Shown: positions 25,225 through 34,181, counted from the first letter of the stretch. The stretch is 64,000 nt of DNA from JAIOTG01 sp964644045 (GCA_964644045.1 CAZXUK010000001.1:31697-95696); one strand, 5' to 3'. Numbers and translations are program-made. The notes: generated by a model from the letters alone, not told the origin.

Positions 25225-26604
25225 ATGAACAAAATCAAAATTCCTTTTATTATCGGGGGAGAAACAATAAACAGGGAGGAAAATACGGAAAAAATAGATT
25301 TCCATAAAAAAAGCGTGGAAATAAGCACGCCGGTTTTAACTCCCGAAGATCTGGAAAAGATCAAAAAAACTCAAGAGTACAAAAAATCTCTTCACGACTT
25401 AAACTCGGAAGAAATTATTTCCTTTTTAACCAAAGCGAAAGAAAAATGGAAAAAAGGAAGCAACCTCCGGGAAGAGGCCGGAAAAAAAATCACTCAGGCC
25501 ACCGGTTATTCTCCGGAAATGGTGGATTTCGCCTTGCAACAAATAGAAGACATTTTATCCCGAGACTATCTGGAACTGCTTTTAAAATCGGAACTGGGAA
25601 ACAAAGAAATGATGGATTCTTGGGTAGAAAAAGGAGAGGCCTATGTCCATTGCCAACCCGCGGGGACTGTCCTTCATATTCTCTCGGGCAACGCTCCTTT
25701 GATCGGGATCATAAGTTTGCTCCGCGGTCTTTTAACCAAAAACATTAATATTTTGAAAATGTCTTCCGGAGACTTGGTAACTCTTTCTCATTTTATTCAA
25801 ATCTTTCAAGAAATAGACCCCGACCACCCCATAACCAAATCAATTTCGGCGGTTTATTGGAAAAGTTCGGGCTTGGAAACCTTGAATCAATTCGTGGAAA
25901 TTTCCGACTTACTTTGCGTTTGGGGCGGAGGAGAAGCAGTAGAAACCATAAAAAACAATTCTCAGGGCAAGGAAGTGTTGGAATTCGGCCCCAGAAGAGG
26001 AGTTCAATTGATCGGCAAGGAAGTTTTTCAAAACAAAAACCCGGAATATCTAAAAGGCGTAGCCCGAAAAGGAGCCCATGATCTGGTGGTTTTTGATCAA
26101 GAGGCCTGCTTTTCTCCTCAAGTATGCTTTATTGAAGGGAATTGGGAAGAAGCGAAAAAATACGCCTCCGAACTTAAAAAAGGGTTAGAAGAAGAAAATT
26201 CCCGCCTTCCCAAAGGAGAAAAAAACCTGCAAAGCGTTGCGGCAGTGGAGCACCTAAAGGCCTATTCCACCTTTTTGGGAAATGAGATCCTTGATTCTCC
26301 CCAAAAAGACCATATGATCGTAATAACGGAAAAAGTCAAACACACCAAGTCCCACCCCCTGGGAAGAACTTTATTCATAATTCCGGTTGAAGATTTCTCG
26401 GAAGCTATAAAAGAAATAGGGGAGGAAACCCAAGTAGTGGCGATTGAACCTTTTTCCCGGGCCTACGAATTAAGGGAAGAACTCACTTTGAACGGAGTGG
26501 ACAGAATAACCCATTTGGGGAAAATGCCTTATTTCGCAGCCGGCGCTCCCCATGAAGGGATCTATCCCTTGTCCCGAATGGTAAGATGGGTAAAAAGCAG
26601 ATAA
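25225..26604 (+). CDS. LuxC-like acyl reductase
   Basis: The 459-residue protein resembles the acyl-CoA/acyl-protein reductase LuxC: CQPAGTVLHILSGNAPLIG and INILKMSSGDLVTLSHF in the nucleotide-binding part, QEACFSPQVCFIEG with the likely catalytic cysteine region, and a conserved C-terminal HEGIYPLSRMVRWVKSR. With the LuxE-like gene upstream it should reduce fatty acyl groups to aldehydes. No luciferase genes are nearby, so light production is not implied. Confidence 0.85.
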   Translation: MNKIKIPFIIGGETINREENTEKIDFHKKSVEISTPVLTPEDLEKIKKTQEYKKSLHDLNSEEIISFLTKAKEKWKKGSNLREEAGKKITQATGYSPEMVDFALQQIEDILSRDYLELLLKSELGNKEMMDSWVEKGEAYVHCQPAGTVLHILSGNAPLIGIISLLRGLLTKNINILKMSSGDLVTLSHFIQIFQEIDPDHPITKSISAVYWKSSGLETLNQFVEISDLLCVWGGGEAVETIKNNSQGKEVLEFGPRRGVQLIGKEVFQNKNPEYLKGVARKGAHDLVVFDQEACFSPQVCFIEGNWEEAKKYASELKKGLEEENSRLPKGEKNLQSVAAVEHLKAYSTFLGNEILDSPQKDHMIVITEKVKHTKSHPLGRTLFIIPVEDFSEAIKEIGEETQVVAIEPFSRAYELREELTLNGVDRITHLGKMPYFAAGAPHEGIYPLSRMVRWVKSR

Positions 26605-26630
26605 ATTCCTAAATAAAAACTTTGTTTTTA

Positions 26631-26655
26631 AAAACCCCTGCTTGTCAGGGGTTTT
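26631..26655. terminator. bidirectional terminator between luxC-like and the next gene
   Basis: AAAACCCCTG and CAGGGGTTTT form a 10-bp stem with a 5-base loop, followed by T-rich sequence on both strands. It serves two converging genes. Confidence 0.8.
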
Positions 26656-26658
26656 GTT

Positions 26659-27078
26659 TTAGAAAAAAATTTCTAATTCACTTTTTTTAATAATTTGAAA
26701 TAAGTCGGGAAAAAGATTCAGTAAATCCTGAAAAACTTTTTCCCCCAAAAAGGAACTTTTGCGTCTCCACATAATTGACTGGGCCACTTTTTCTTTAGAA
26801 ACCTGACAAAAAAACCAAAGATTAAAAGACAGGGATAAAAACAAAGAAAAAGAAAGAAAAACCCCGAAAAAAGACTCAAACAGAGGAGACCCTAAAAAAC
26901 ACAGAAAAAAACAAGCAAACAAAAACATTAAAACATTAAGTAAAGCAATCGGGTTTCTGCTTGAAAAATAAAGTAAAGAAAATAACTCCAAATAATCATA
27001 GGCCAATTTTTTTTCTTCCCGGGAAGAAAAAAATTTCTCAATCTTTCTCATCTTCTCACTTGTTTTAACAGGGTCCAT
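26659..27078 (-). CDS. small two-helix membrane protein, function unknown
   Basis: A 139-residue protein with two close hydrophobic segments (LLNVLMFLFACFFLCFLGS and FFGVFLSFSLFLSLSFNLWFF) between charged ends. AAGGAGG lies immediately before its ATG, so the gene is likely real. I recognise no family. It converges on the LuxC-like gene. Confidence 0.65.
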   Translation of the reverse strand: MDPVKTSEKMRKIEKFFSSREEKKLAYDYLELFSLLYFSSRNPIALLNVLMFLFACFFLCFLGSPLFESFFGVFLSFSLFLSLSFNLWFFCQVSKEKVAQSIMWRRKSSFLGEKVFQDLLNLFPDLFQIIKKSELEIFF

Positions 27079-27167
27079 TTGACCTCCTTAAATTAAACAA
27101 TAAAGAACAATAACAATCAACCAATTTTTATTTTATCTATTTCCTATATTTGGTCAATAAAAACCTA

Positions 27168-27261
27168 TGGCGGTGGGACTGGGATTTGAACCCAGGGTCC
27201 GTCTAAAAACGGACACCGCATTTCGAGTGCGGCGCATTAAACCAAGCTCTGCCACCCCACC
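27168..27261 (-). tRNA. tRNA-Ser (CGA)
   Basis: A class II tRNA: acceptor GGTGGGG/TCCCACC, anticodon arm CCGCA-CTCGAAA-TGCGG with CGA, a long variable arm (GTCCG/CGGAC) and T-arm CTGGG-TTCAAAT-CCCAG. CCA is encoded, unlike in the other tRNAs here. Confidence 0.95.
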
Positions 27262-27280
27262 TTAAAAAACATATCTTTCC

Positions 27281-27979
27281 TTAGTTGTTTTTAACAAAAT
27301 CTTTTTTTAAATATTCCCAGTCTCCTTCTTTTAATCTTCCCAGTTTTATTTGGCCGACCCTAATTCTTTTTAAATCTACCACTTCAAGGCCCAAAGCGGC
27401 AAACATGCGCCTGATCTGCCTTTTTTTTCCTTGAGTCAAGGTTATTTTAAAGTTATCATTACCTGCAAACTGAACATTTTTTGCTCTTACCACCCCATTC
27501 TCTCGGCCAATATCTATTCCTTTTAAAAACTCTTTTTTTATTTTATCTTTCTCTTTTTCCGCGCCAAACTTTAATTTAACACAATATTCTTTTTCCTTGG
27601 CAAAAGAAGGATGTGTAATTTCTTGAACCCAATCTCCGTCATTACTTAAAAAAACCAGGCCACGACTGTCTTTATCCAACCTTCCGGCTATTAAAAGTCT
27701 CTTTTTCTCTTTAATTAAAGAAAAAATGTTTTTTTCCTTGCTAAAACTTCTATTGGTGCAGGTATATCCGGGCGGCTTATTGAGTTTAATATAAACTTTG
27801 TCCAAATCCCGAGAAAGCCTCCGGCCGGACACTTTAACTTTATCTTCACTCCAAACCCGCTGTCCCAAATCAGCTCTTTTACCATTAAGCCAAACTTTTC
27901 CTTCTTTAATAAGTTTTTCCGCCTGACGGCGAGAGCAATAGCCTGTGCGGGCAATATATTTTTGTAAGACTTCTCCCAT
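27281..27979 (-). CDS. rRNA pseudouridine synthase, RsuA/RluB family
   Basis: An S4 domain at the N-terminus (LQKYIARTGYCSRRQAEKLIKEGKVWLNG) is followed by the catalytic domain with AGRLDKDSRGLVFLSNDGD, where the Asp after RL is catalytic. GKKRQIRRMFAALGLEVVDLKRIRVG closes the protein. The family modifies 16S or 23S rRNA; which site cannot be told. Confidence 0.92.
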   Translation of the reverse strand: MGEVLQKYIARTGYCSRRQAEKLIKEGKVWLNGKRADLGQRVWSEDKVKVSGRRLSRDLDKVYIKLNKPPGYTCTNRSFSKEKNIFSLIKEKKRLLIAGRLDKDSRGLVFLSNDGDWVQEITHPSFAKEKEYCVKLKFGAEKEKDKIKKEFLKGIDIGRENGVVRAKNVQFAGNDNFKITLTQGKKRQIRRMFAALGLEVVDLKRIRVGQIKLGRLKEGDWEYLKKDFVKNN

Positions 27980-28071
27980 TGGTTAAATAAAACCGTTTAA
28001 AAATTGAGGTAATAAAAACAAATACTATTCAAAAAAATAATTAAAAAATTTATAAACTCCAAAAACTTAAA

Positions 28072-29490
28072 CTAATTTTTTTTATCCGGTTTATATTTAA
28101 TCTTTAAACTTATCATACTTATCAAGCCGGCCAAAACCCAAAAAGCAACCGCTAAATCGTTTTTAAAATAAGGAACATCAACCAAGCCGTGCACCAAAAT
28201 AACCACCAGCGCCCCTCCCAGGCCCAGGGATAAATATTTGTCTTCAGCATCCCCGTTTTCAATATTTCTCCGGCTTACAGCCAAGAGCTTGATGATTATC
28301 CAGGCAAACAAAAGCACTCCCGCAAGACCCAGCTCGGTCCAAAAATTAAGAAAAATATTATGAGGATAAAGATAAATTTCTACCGGTTGCCAATATTCGG
28401 ACTTGTACTCTTGGTCAAAAAGCAAAAGCTTAGTGCGGAAAAGAGGGTCTTTGTCTCGGTTATAAAAAATTCCTTCCTGATGATAAGGGGCTACTTTTTT
28501 CTGATAAGTTGCCAGGCCCGCTCCCAAGAAAAAAGTTTTTTTATCCTGACTTAGCATCTCCCAAGTCTCCCTCCATTGCTGTTTGCGTATCTCTCCGGAC
28601 AAATCATTTAAGGTCGCCTTCTGTGTCACCCAGAGGCGCGGAGCCGGAAAAAAGATCAAAAAAAGCAAGGCCGCCGCCACCGCTCCGTAAACCAACCCTC
28701 TAAATCGTCCTCCTTGAAACCAAAAAAATATTAAACCGGAAACGGCCAAAGCTATTAAAGCCCCTTCAGAGCGGGCAAAATAAATCGCTCCCAGCCCGAG
28801 AATTATGGTTAAAAACAAAAAAAACACTTTGGATAAAAATTTTTTAAGATCATCTTTTCTTTTTTTAAACTCTACGCAAATCTGGCCCCAAAAAACAATC
28901 AACAAAGGAGCCAAAAAAAGAGCCAGAGCATTGGGGTAAGGAAAAACCGAGGTAGCTCTTCGAGTAACTTCCGCCTGCCAAAATTCATTTCCGATTCCCC
29001 AGCCGGTAAATTTTTGCACCCAGGCATAAATCGCCAAAAGAAAAGAGGAAAAAGCGAGGCCGTAAATAATCTTTTGATAATCTTTTTTTAGTTGAAAATT
29101 GTTTAAGATCAAAATAAACACCAAAAGCGGCTCCAAGAAATAGGCCTTCCAAACCCCCAGAGCGGAATCACTAAATCCGGCCACAGCCACGGATAAAAGG
29201 GAGACCAAAAGCAAAAAAACTATTTCTTTGCTCAAAGGATAGCTTATAGTCCCGCTTTTACCTTTAAAAGTGTTAACCAAGTTATCTTTTATCTGTTTTC
29301 TTTTTTTCACAATCCAAACTAAAAAAGCGATCCAGATCATTGCTTCCAAAAGAGTAAAAGGCACCATCCCCAAATTAAACCTGATCAAATAAGCGGGCAA
29401 AGCAAAAATTAAAAACAAAACCGCCCAATCCGGTCTTTTATAAGCCAAAACTCCGAATCCCAAACAAAAAAATAAAATTACCCAATTCAT
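28072..29490 (-). CDS. O-antigen ligase-like membrane protein
   Basis: About eleven membrane segments and a long extracytoplasmic loop after the middle (LFFPAPRLWVTQKATLNDLSG to YPHNIFLNFWTELGLAG) match the Wzy_C family. The loop contains GAGLATYQKKVAPYHQ and the HNIFL motif. Such proteins join or polymerise surface glycans. The EamA transporter, GH1 glycosidase and PH-domain genes follow on the same strand upstream, which suggests an envelope role. Confidence 0.85.
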   Translation of the reverse strand: MNWVILFFCLGFGVLAYKRPDWAVLFLIFALPAYLIRFNLGMVPFTLLEAMIWIAFLVWIVKKRKQIKDNLVNTFKGKSGTISYPLSKEIVFLLLVSLLSVAVAGFSDSALGVWKAYFLEPLLVFILILNNFQLKKDYQKIIYGLAFSSFLLAIYAWVQKFTGWGIGNEFWQAEVTRRATSVFPYPNALALFLAPLLIVFWGQICVEFKKRKDDLKKFLSKVFFLFLTIILGLGAIYFARSEGALIALAVSGLIFFWFQGGRFRGLVYGAVAAALLFLIFFPAPRLWVTQKATLNDLSGEIRKQQWRETWEMLSQDKKTFFLGAGLATYQKKVAPYHQEGIFYNRDKDPLFRTKLLLFDQEYKSEYWQPVEIYLYPHNIFLNFWTELGLAGVLLFAWIIIKLLAVSRRNIENGDAEDKYLSLGLGGALVVILVHGLVDVPYFKNDLAVAFWVLAGLISMISLKIKYKPDKKN

Positions 29491-29505
29491 AAAAACAAAT
29501 AAGAA

Positions 29506-30474
29506 TTAAAGCGTTACCAGCATATATAAACCGGTGGCGATCAAACAAGTTCCCAAAATTTTTTGAAGAAAAACCCCTCCTCTAAGCTCCTCTTTTAAGG
29601 CTTCCGGAAACTTAGCAGATAAAAGAAAAACGATCAACAAAAGAAAAAAATACTGAACACCTTTTAAAGAATTTATTAAAGCCACATTACCCATACTAAT
29701 GGCCCAATTTAACAAAATAAAAGCTCCGGCCGCGACCAAACGAACCGATAAAAAAAATGGGAGGTTTTGGGGCGAACGTCCATGCTTTTGTTTATCTTTA
29801 ATATCCTTTCTCCATCTGGGCACAAACAAAATTAACAAAACTCCCAAGAAACTGCCCAGCCGAGACCAGACAAAGCCACCGATAAAAGGTTGGGTGGTAT
29901 AAATATATTTGATTAAAATATAATAAGAGGCGAACAAAAAAGCGGCAAAAGTAGAGTTTAAAACCAATCTGCGGGAAGGGCGGTAACGGGCGTGAATTCC
30001 TCCCAAGACCCCGCCGAAAACATTCTTAATGCTTTCCTTGATCTCTCTTAAAACATAAAAGCGGGTCTCTTTAACCGAAATTAAAACCCCTCCAATAATC
30101 AAATTTATAAAAGCCAAAAGTTCCCTTTCTCCCAGGGTGTGACCTAAAAAAATAAAAGATAAAACAAAGCTGAAGATCGGGATCAAGGCGCCCACGATCG
30201 GAACCACTCGGGTGGCCTCGCTCTGATGTAAGGCCTTATACCAAAAAACCAGGGTTACCAAGAACAAAAAACCGGCCAGCAGATCCAAGCCCAACTCCAT
30301 GGCACCCGGCACCCAGGGATCAAAAACCAAAATAATAAAATTAAAAATGCTCCAAATACCCACAAAAAAAGCGTAAGTCATAGAAGAGTGGAATTTTTTG
30401 GAAAGCAAAAATTTATCGGCGGTATAAACACCGGCACTAATAAAATAAGATAAAATAGCTACTACCAACCACAT
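29506..30474 (-). CDS. EamA/DMT-family transporter
   Basis: The 322 residues contain about ten hydrophobic helices in two related halves, with EATRVVPIVGALIPIFSFVLS in the first and LINSLKGVQYFFLLLIVFLLS in the second. This is the drug/metabolite transporter pattern. An inserted hydrophilic stretch between halves (residues 135-165) is longer than usual. Substrate unknown. Confidence 0.85.
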   Translation of the reverse strand: MWLVVAILSYFISAGVYTADKFLLSKKFHSSMTYAFFVGIWSIFNFIILVFDPWVPGAMELGLDLLAGFLFLVTLVFWYKALHQSEATRVVPIVGALIPIFSFVLSFIFLGHTLGERELLAFINLIIGGVLISVKETRFYVLREIKESIKNVFGGVLGGIHARYRPSRRLVLNSTFAAFLFASYYILIKYIYTTQPFIGGFVWSRLGSFLGVLLILFVPRWRKDIKDKQKHGRSPQNLPFFLSVRLVAAGAFILLNWAISMGNVALINSLKGVQYFFLLLIVFLLSAKFPEALKEELRGGVFLQKILGTCLIATGLYMLVTL

Positions 30475-30483
30475 AATTTAAAA

Positions 30484-31725
30484 TTAGTTTAATTTCAACT
30501 CATTATCCCGACAAACTTGAGAATAAAAAAAAGCGCTGGGACGGGGGCTGCGCTCAAAAGTCTCCCTGTCCACCTTATATAAACCGAACTTGGGCTCCCA
30601 GCCCTCTGCCCATTCAAAATTATCCAGGAGAGACCAATAAAAATAACCGCGAACATCCGCGCCTTCGGATATGGCCTTATGAACATAAAAAAGATGATCC
30701 TTGATAAAATCACGGCGATGTTTATCTTCCGAGTCAGCTAAACCGTTTTCCAAAATTATAATCGGTTTTTGATATTCAGCTAAATATTTCAAAACTCTAT
30801 AAATTCCTCGGGGATATATCTCCCAGCCCATGTCGGTTACTTCTTTGTTTTTATTTTTCTTAAAAGGGGGATACCACACCATTCGATCATGAAAATAATA
30901 ATCCAGGCCTATAAAATCCAAATGATTTTTAAGCCGACGCAACAACCTTTCATTCCAAAAATAATGAGCAATTCCGGCAACAATCCTGTCTAAAAAACAA
31001 AGTCTCCGGGCCGGCTCAAAATCATTGGTCAACTTGGTAATACTCACCTGTGCTCGGGGGTTTTTGCGGTGAAGTATCTTATAGCTCTCTTTGTGCGCCC
31101 GGACCAAATTCTTAAAAACTTGATTAGCTTGGAGTATTTTTTTTCTGTTTGGAGGAAACTTTCCGTTTACATATCCGTTGGCCACATGAACCATGGGTTC
31201 ATTCAAGGTTATCCAATAATCAACCAAGTCCCCCAATTCCTCCGCGATCTTTTCGGTGTATTGAGAAAAAAAATTAACTATTTCTTTGTTGGCCCACCCC
31301 CCGCTATCTCTCACCCACAAAGGGTTGGTCCAATGCCACAAAGTAACCACTGTTTTTATGTTTCTTTTCTTAAGCTCCTTAAATATTTCTCTATAACGGT
31401 TTATTTCCTTATCCGCCCATTCTCCTTTTCGGGGCTCTATCCGCGCCCATTCCAAGCCCAAACGATAACTGTTGCAATTTAATTCTTCCACTAAAGAAAT
31501 ATCTTCCCGCCAACGATTATAAGAATCGCAAGCCCGGCCACAGATATATTTTTGCGTCTCTTTATTTTCAGCTTTTAACCGTTCCATTCTTTCCGCGCTC
31601 TTTTCCCATTCGCTCCAATCATTAATAACTCCTCCTTCAATTTGATAAGCGGAAGTGGAAACCCCCCAAAGAAAACCTCGGGGAAAAGAAATTTTTTTTA
31701 ACCGGGCTGAATTATTCTTGTTCAT
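30484..31725 (-). CDS. glycoside hydrolase family 1 (beta-glycosidase)
   Basis: The 413 residues show the GH1 landmarks: FPRGFLWGVSTSAYQIEG at the start, the acid/base Glu in WITLNEPMVHV and the nucleophile Glu in PIIILENGLAD. WSLLDNFEWAEGWEPKFGLY closes the active site. It hydrolyses or transfers beta-linked sugars in the cytoplasm, since no signal peptide is present. Its 5' end overlaps the PH-domain gene by 14 bases. Confidence 0.95.
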   Translation of the reverse strand: MNKNNSARLKKISFPRGFLWGVSTSAYQIEGGVINDWSEWEKSAERMERLKAENKETQKYICGRACDSYNRWREDISLVEELNCNSYRLGLEWARIEPRKGEWADKEINRYREIFKELKKRNIKTVVTLWHWTNPLWVRDSGGWANKEIVNFFSQYTEKIAEELGDLVDYWITLNEPMVHVANGYVNGKFPPNRKKILQANQVFKNLVRAHKESYKILHRKNPRAQVSITKLTNDFEPARRLCFLDRIVAGIAHYFWNERLLRRLKNHLDFIGLDYYFHDRMVWYPPFKKNKNKEVTDMGWEIYPRGIYRVLKYLAEYQKPIIILENGLADSEDKHRRDFIKDHLFYVHKAISEGADVRGYFYWSLLDNFEWAEGWEPKFGLYKVDRETFERSPRPSAFFYSQVCRDNELKLN

Positions 31726-32275
31726 ACTCTTTGTCTTCTTTTTTTTGTCTCTGCCTGTCCTTTTGGATCAATTCAATTACCACATCCTTGATCTCATCCG
31801 GGTGCGGCACCTGTTCAAAATGAAAATTCCTTTTGGTTCCGGCTGTCTGAACATACACGCTCCCGTATTTTAAAATAGTGGGGAAAACCCCTTGTACCTC
31901 GCTGGTCACATCCTGAATCCGAAAAAGCTTATGTTCGGAAACCCGGCGGGCAAAAAACCCCTCTTGTTCTATATCAATAATACGGCGATTGGTCACTATC
32001 CAAACATCCAAATAATAATCAATAAAGGTAAAAAAGAAAAAAAGCCAAATAAACAAATAATAAGCGCTAAGCCCCAAGACTATCAGGGGATAAGAAAGCT
32101 CCCCGGTCTTAAGAGAAGGATAAAAAGAAAAAGACATCCCCAGCACTCCCGCCGGTAAAACGAATAAAAGCAAAAAAAACAATACTTTTCTAAAAAGCAC
32201 GAACATGTCCCGGCGCACATTTTTGACCACCTTTTCTCCGGGAAGTTGATTGGGAAGTTTAATTTTAGAAAACAT
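31712..32275 (-). CDS. PH-domain membrane protein (bPH2/YdbS type)
   Basis: Two membrane helices (VLFFLLLFVLPAGVLGMSFSF and LSAYYLFIWLFFFFTFIDYYL) are followed by a bacterial PH domain: DVWIVTNRRIIDIEQEGFFARRVSEH and VTSEVQGVFPTILKYGSVYVQTAG. The acidic Lys/Glu/Asp tail overlaps the GH1 gene. Function unknown; the family is linked with the envelope. Confidence 0.85.
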   Translation of the reverse strand: MFSKIKLPNQLPGEKVVKNVRRDMFVLFRKVLFFLLLFVLPAGVLGMSFSFYPSLKTGELSYPLIVLGLSAYYLFIWLFFFFTFIDYYLDVWIVTNRRIIDIEQEGFFARRVSEHKLFRIQDVTSEVQGVFPTILKYGSVYVQTAGTKRNFHFEQVPHPDEIKDVVIELIQKDRQRQKKEDKEYEQE

Positions 32276-32294
32276 GGATATTCAATTTTATTTT

Positions 32295-32549
32295 TTAATA
32301 AGGCGAAGAAGAATCAAACACCTCGGAAAAAACAGTAACTTTTTTGTCCCAATTTATTTCATTGATATGATTATAAGAAAACAGGAGTATAAAACCGGAA
32401 ACCCCCAAAAAAATTAAAATTATAAAAAAACTGATCAAATTTTTATAACTGTAACGAAACATATGATAAAGGGCGATAAAGACAAAAATCGCCCAAAAAA
32501 ATAAAAACCCCCAATAAATATAAAGGAAAATAATTAAAGGAATAACCAT
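32295..32549 (-). CDS. small membrane protein, function unknown
   Basis: 84 residues with two hydrophobic helices (IFLYIYWGFLFFWAIFVFIALY and LISFFIILIFLGVSGFILLFS). It starts the minus-strand set that includes the PH-domain, GH1 and EamA genes. Not recognised. Confidence 0.65.
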   Translation of the reverse strand: MVIPLIIFLYIYWGFLFFWAIFVFIALYHMFRYSYKNLISFFIILIFLGVSGFILLFSYNHINEINWDKKVTVFSEVFDSSSPY

Positions 32550-32621
32550 AAAAACATATTTAATTCTTATTTTATTTTAACATAAAAAAAACATAAAACC
32601 AAACAAAAAATTTTTTTAAAA

Positions 32622-32708
32622 TTTACTTGTTTTTTTGATTCTGCTATATTAAAAAAAACACTTAACTCCGCTAAGACGGCAAATACAACCGACTTTTAGC
32701 GGTTTTTT
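32622..32708 (+). promoter_or_regulatory. promoter and attenuator-like leader of the UMP kinase gene
   Basis: TTTACT and TATATT are 17 bases apart, with TGC directly before the -10 (extended type). Within the short leader, CCGCTAA (32668) pairs with TTAGCGG (32696), with an inner CGG/CCG pair, and six T follow. This terminator-like structure ends only eight bases before the start codon, so it may control expression by attenuation. Confidence 0.6.
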
Positions 32709-32716
32709 AATCAATA

Positions 32717-33418
32717 ATGAACAAATCTATGAAATCTAAAAAAAAGATGGTAATTTCTTTGGGTGGTTCCTTAATAGTCCCCGCCAAAGGAATTGATTGG
32801 GAATTCTTAAAAAAATTTCGCAAATTAATTTTAGAACAAATCAAAAAAAACAAAATAATTTTTTTAATTGCCGGCGGAGGAGATACTTGTCGCAAATATA
32901 ACCGGGCAGCTCAAAAAGTAATAAAAATAGATCCGGAAGACTTGGACTGGCTGGGCATACACTCCAGCCGGCTTAATGCCCACCTTATCCGCACCATATT
33001 CCGGGATGTGGCCCATCCGGAAATCATAAAAAACCCCACCATCCATTTACCCATTCAGGAAAAGGTAATAGTGGGAGGCGGATGGAAACCGGGCTGGTCA
33101 ACTGATTATGTGGCCACCTTGGTGGCCCAGGAATATGAAGTTAAAACGGTTATAAACCTCTCCAATGTTGATTATGCCTACTGGCAGGATCCGAAAAAAA
33201 ACAAAAACGCCCAAGCCATAACCGAAACCGACTGGCCCTCTTTCCGAAAAATAGTGGGAAATAAATGGAAACCGGGATTAAGCGCTCCCTTTGATCCTAT
33301 TGCTTCGCAAAAAGCCCAACAATTGGGATTAGAGGTGATTATTGCCAATGGAAAAAAATTGACCAATTTAAAAAAGATACTAAACGGACAAAAATTCCGA
33401 GGAACTGTAATAAAATAA
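32717..33418 (+). CDS. pyrH: UMP kinase, archaeal-like amino acid kinase family
   Basis: The 233 residues form an amino acid kinase fold: MVISLGGSLIVPAKGIDWEF at the N-terminus, IFLIAGGGDTCRKYN for the phosphate loop, GIHSSRLNAHLIR, WKPGWSTDYVATLVAQ and INLSNVDYAYWQDPKKNKN. The pattern fits the archaeal type of UMP kinase that also occurs in this radiation. It makes UDP from UMP. Confidence in the family is high, in the substrate moderate. Confidence 0.8.
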   Translation: MNKSMKSKKKMVISLGGSLIVPAKGIDWEFLKKFRKLILEQIKKNKIIFLIAGGGDTCRKYNRAAQKVIKIDPEDLDWLGIHSSRLNAHLIRTIFRDVAHPEIIKNPTIHLPIQEKVIVGGGWKPGWSTDYVATLVAQEYEVKTVINLSNVDYAYWQDPKKNKNAQAITETDWPSFRKIVGNKWKPGLSAPFDPIASQKAQQLGLEVIIANGKKLTNLKKILNGQKFRGTVIK

Positions 33419-33461
33419 CCAAAAATTCGTATTATTATTATAGAAAAATAAAACAAAAAAT

Positions 33462-33587
33462 ATGAATTCTTTATTTTTAAGAAAATTAATTCCGGCAGGC
33501 AAAGCCATGATTAACACCTGTGGTGTTTTTCACGCGCTTTTTTTCTCCGGCTGGGATAATTTTCTTAAAAATTTATATACCTCCTAA
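33462..33587 (+). CDS. possible 41-residue leader peptide before the GNAT gene
   Basis: An ORF from ATG 33462 to TAA 33587 encodes a mixed hydrophobic peptide that begins MNSLFLRKLIPAG and ends in NLYTS. Its last codons (ACC TCC TAA) lie in the sequence that can pair with the Shine-Dalgarno region of the next gene. No strong ribosome site precedes it, which weakens the case, but the placement is typical for leader peptides that control translation. Confidence 0.45.
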   Translation: MNSLFLRKLIPAGKAMINTCGVFHALFFSGWDNFLKNLYTS

Positions 33588-33650
33588 AAATTATCCTTGC
33601 CGGGCAGGCAAGGATAATTTATTTGAACCTTTAAAATTTTAGGAGGAAAA
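33554..33650 (+). promoter_or_regulatory. leader with mutually exclusive helices sequestering the GNAT ribosome site
   Basis: Three helices can form and compete. GGATAATTTT (33554-33563) pairs with AAAATTATCC (33587-33596). A 14-bp stem joins 33588-33601 to 33607-33620. CCTCCTAAAA (33580-33589) pairs over 10 bases with TTTTAGGAGG (33637-33646), the Shine-Dalgarno region of the GNAT gene. The third would block translation; a ribosome at the leader-peptide stop would open it. Confidence 0.65.
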
Positions 33651-34181
33651 ATGGAAAAAATCGTATTTTATTCCGGAAAAAAGCTGGACTTCTGCGTTCT
33701 GGACAAAGAAAGACACTTGGCCAATTGTCTAAAATGGATAAACAGCCAAGAAATAAACAAATTTCTCTTAGCCGGCTACTTTCCCTTAAGCCCGGCTGAA
33801 GAAGAAAAATGGTTTGACAATCACGGTCAAGACAATAAAAATATTGTCTTTGCTCTGGAAACCAAGGAAAACAAGCATATTGGCAACATTGGTCTTCACA
33901 AAATTGACTGGATTGCCGGGACCGCGGAAATGGGAATTGTGATCGGAGAAAAAGAAGAATGGAGAAAGGGTTATGGAAGTTCGGCTGAAGCCATGATGCT
34001 TACCTATGCTTTCCGGCAAATCAACCTAAGGAAAGTTTATGGAAAAATCATGGCTCCCAACACAGCCAGCCTCAAAGCCGCTCAAAAAAACGGAGCCCAA
34101 GAAGAAGGAAGATTAAAAAAACACCTCTTCTGCGACGGCGCTTTCCAAGATGTAATTTTAATGTCTTTTTTTAAAGACTAA
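33651..34181 (+). CDS. GNAT N-acetyltransferase, RimJ/RimL type
   Basis: The 176-residue protein has the acetyl-CoA site GEKEEWRKGYGSSAEAMMLTY and the C-terminal LRKVYGKIMAPNTASLKAAQKNGAQEEG of this family. Relatives acetylate ribosomal proteins, amino acids or antibiotics. AGGAGG stands directly before the ATG but can be masked by the leader. Its 3' end overlaps the convergent murD gene by 24 bases. Confidence 0.88.
   Translation: MEKIVFYSGKKLDFCVLDKERHLANCLKWINSQEINKFLLAGYFPLSPAEEEKWFDNHGQDNKNIVFALETKENKHIGNIGLHKIDWIAGTAEMGIVIGEKEEWRKGYGSSAEAMMLTYAFRQINLRKVYGKIMAPNTASLKAAQKNGAQEEGRLKKHLFCDGAFQDVILMSFFKD

Noticed and set aside
24073..26604. Bioluminescence operon
   Set aside because: luxA, luxB and luxD are not present around the LuxE/LuxC-like genes.
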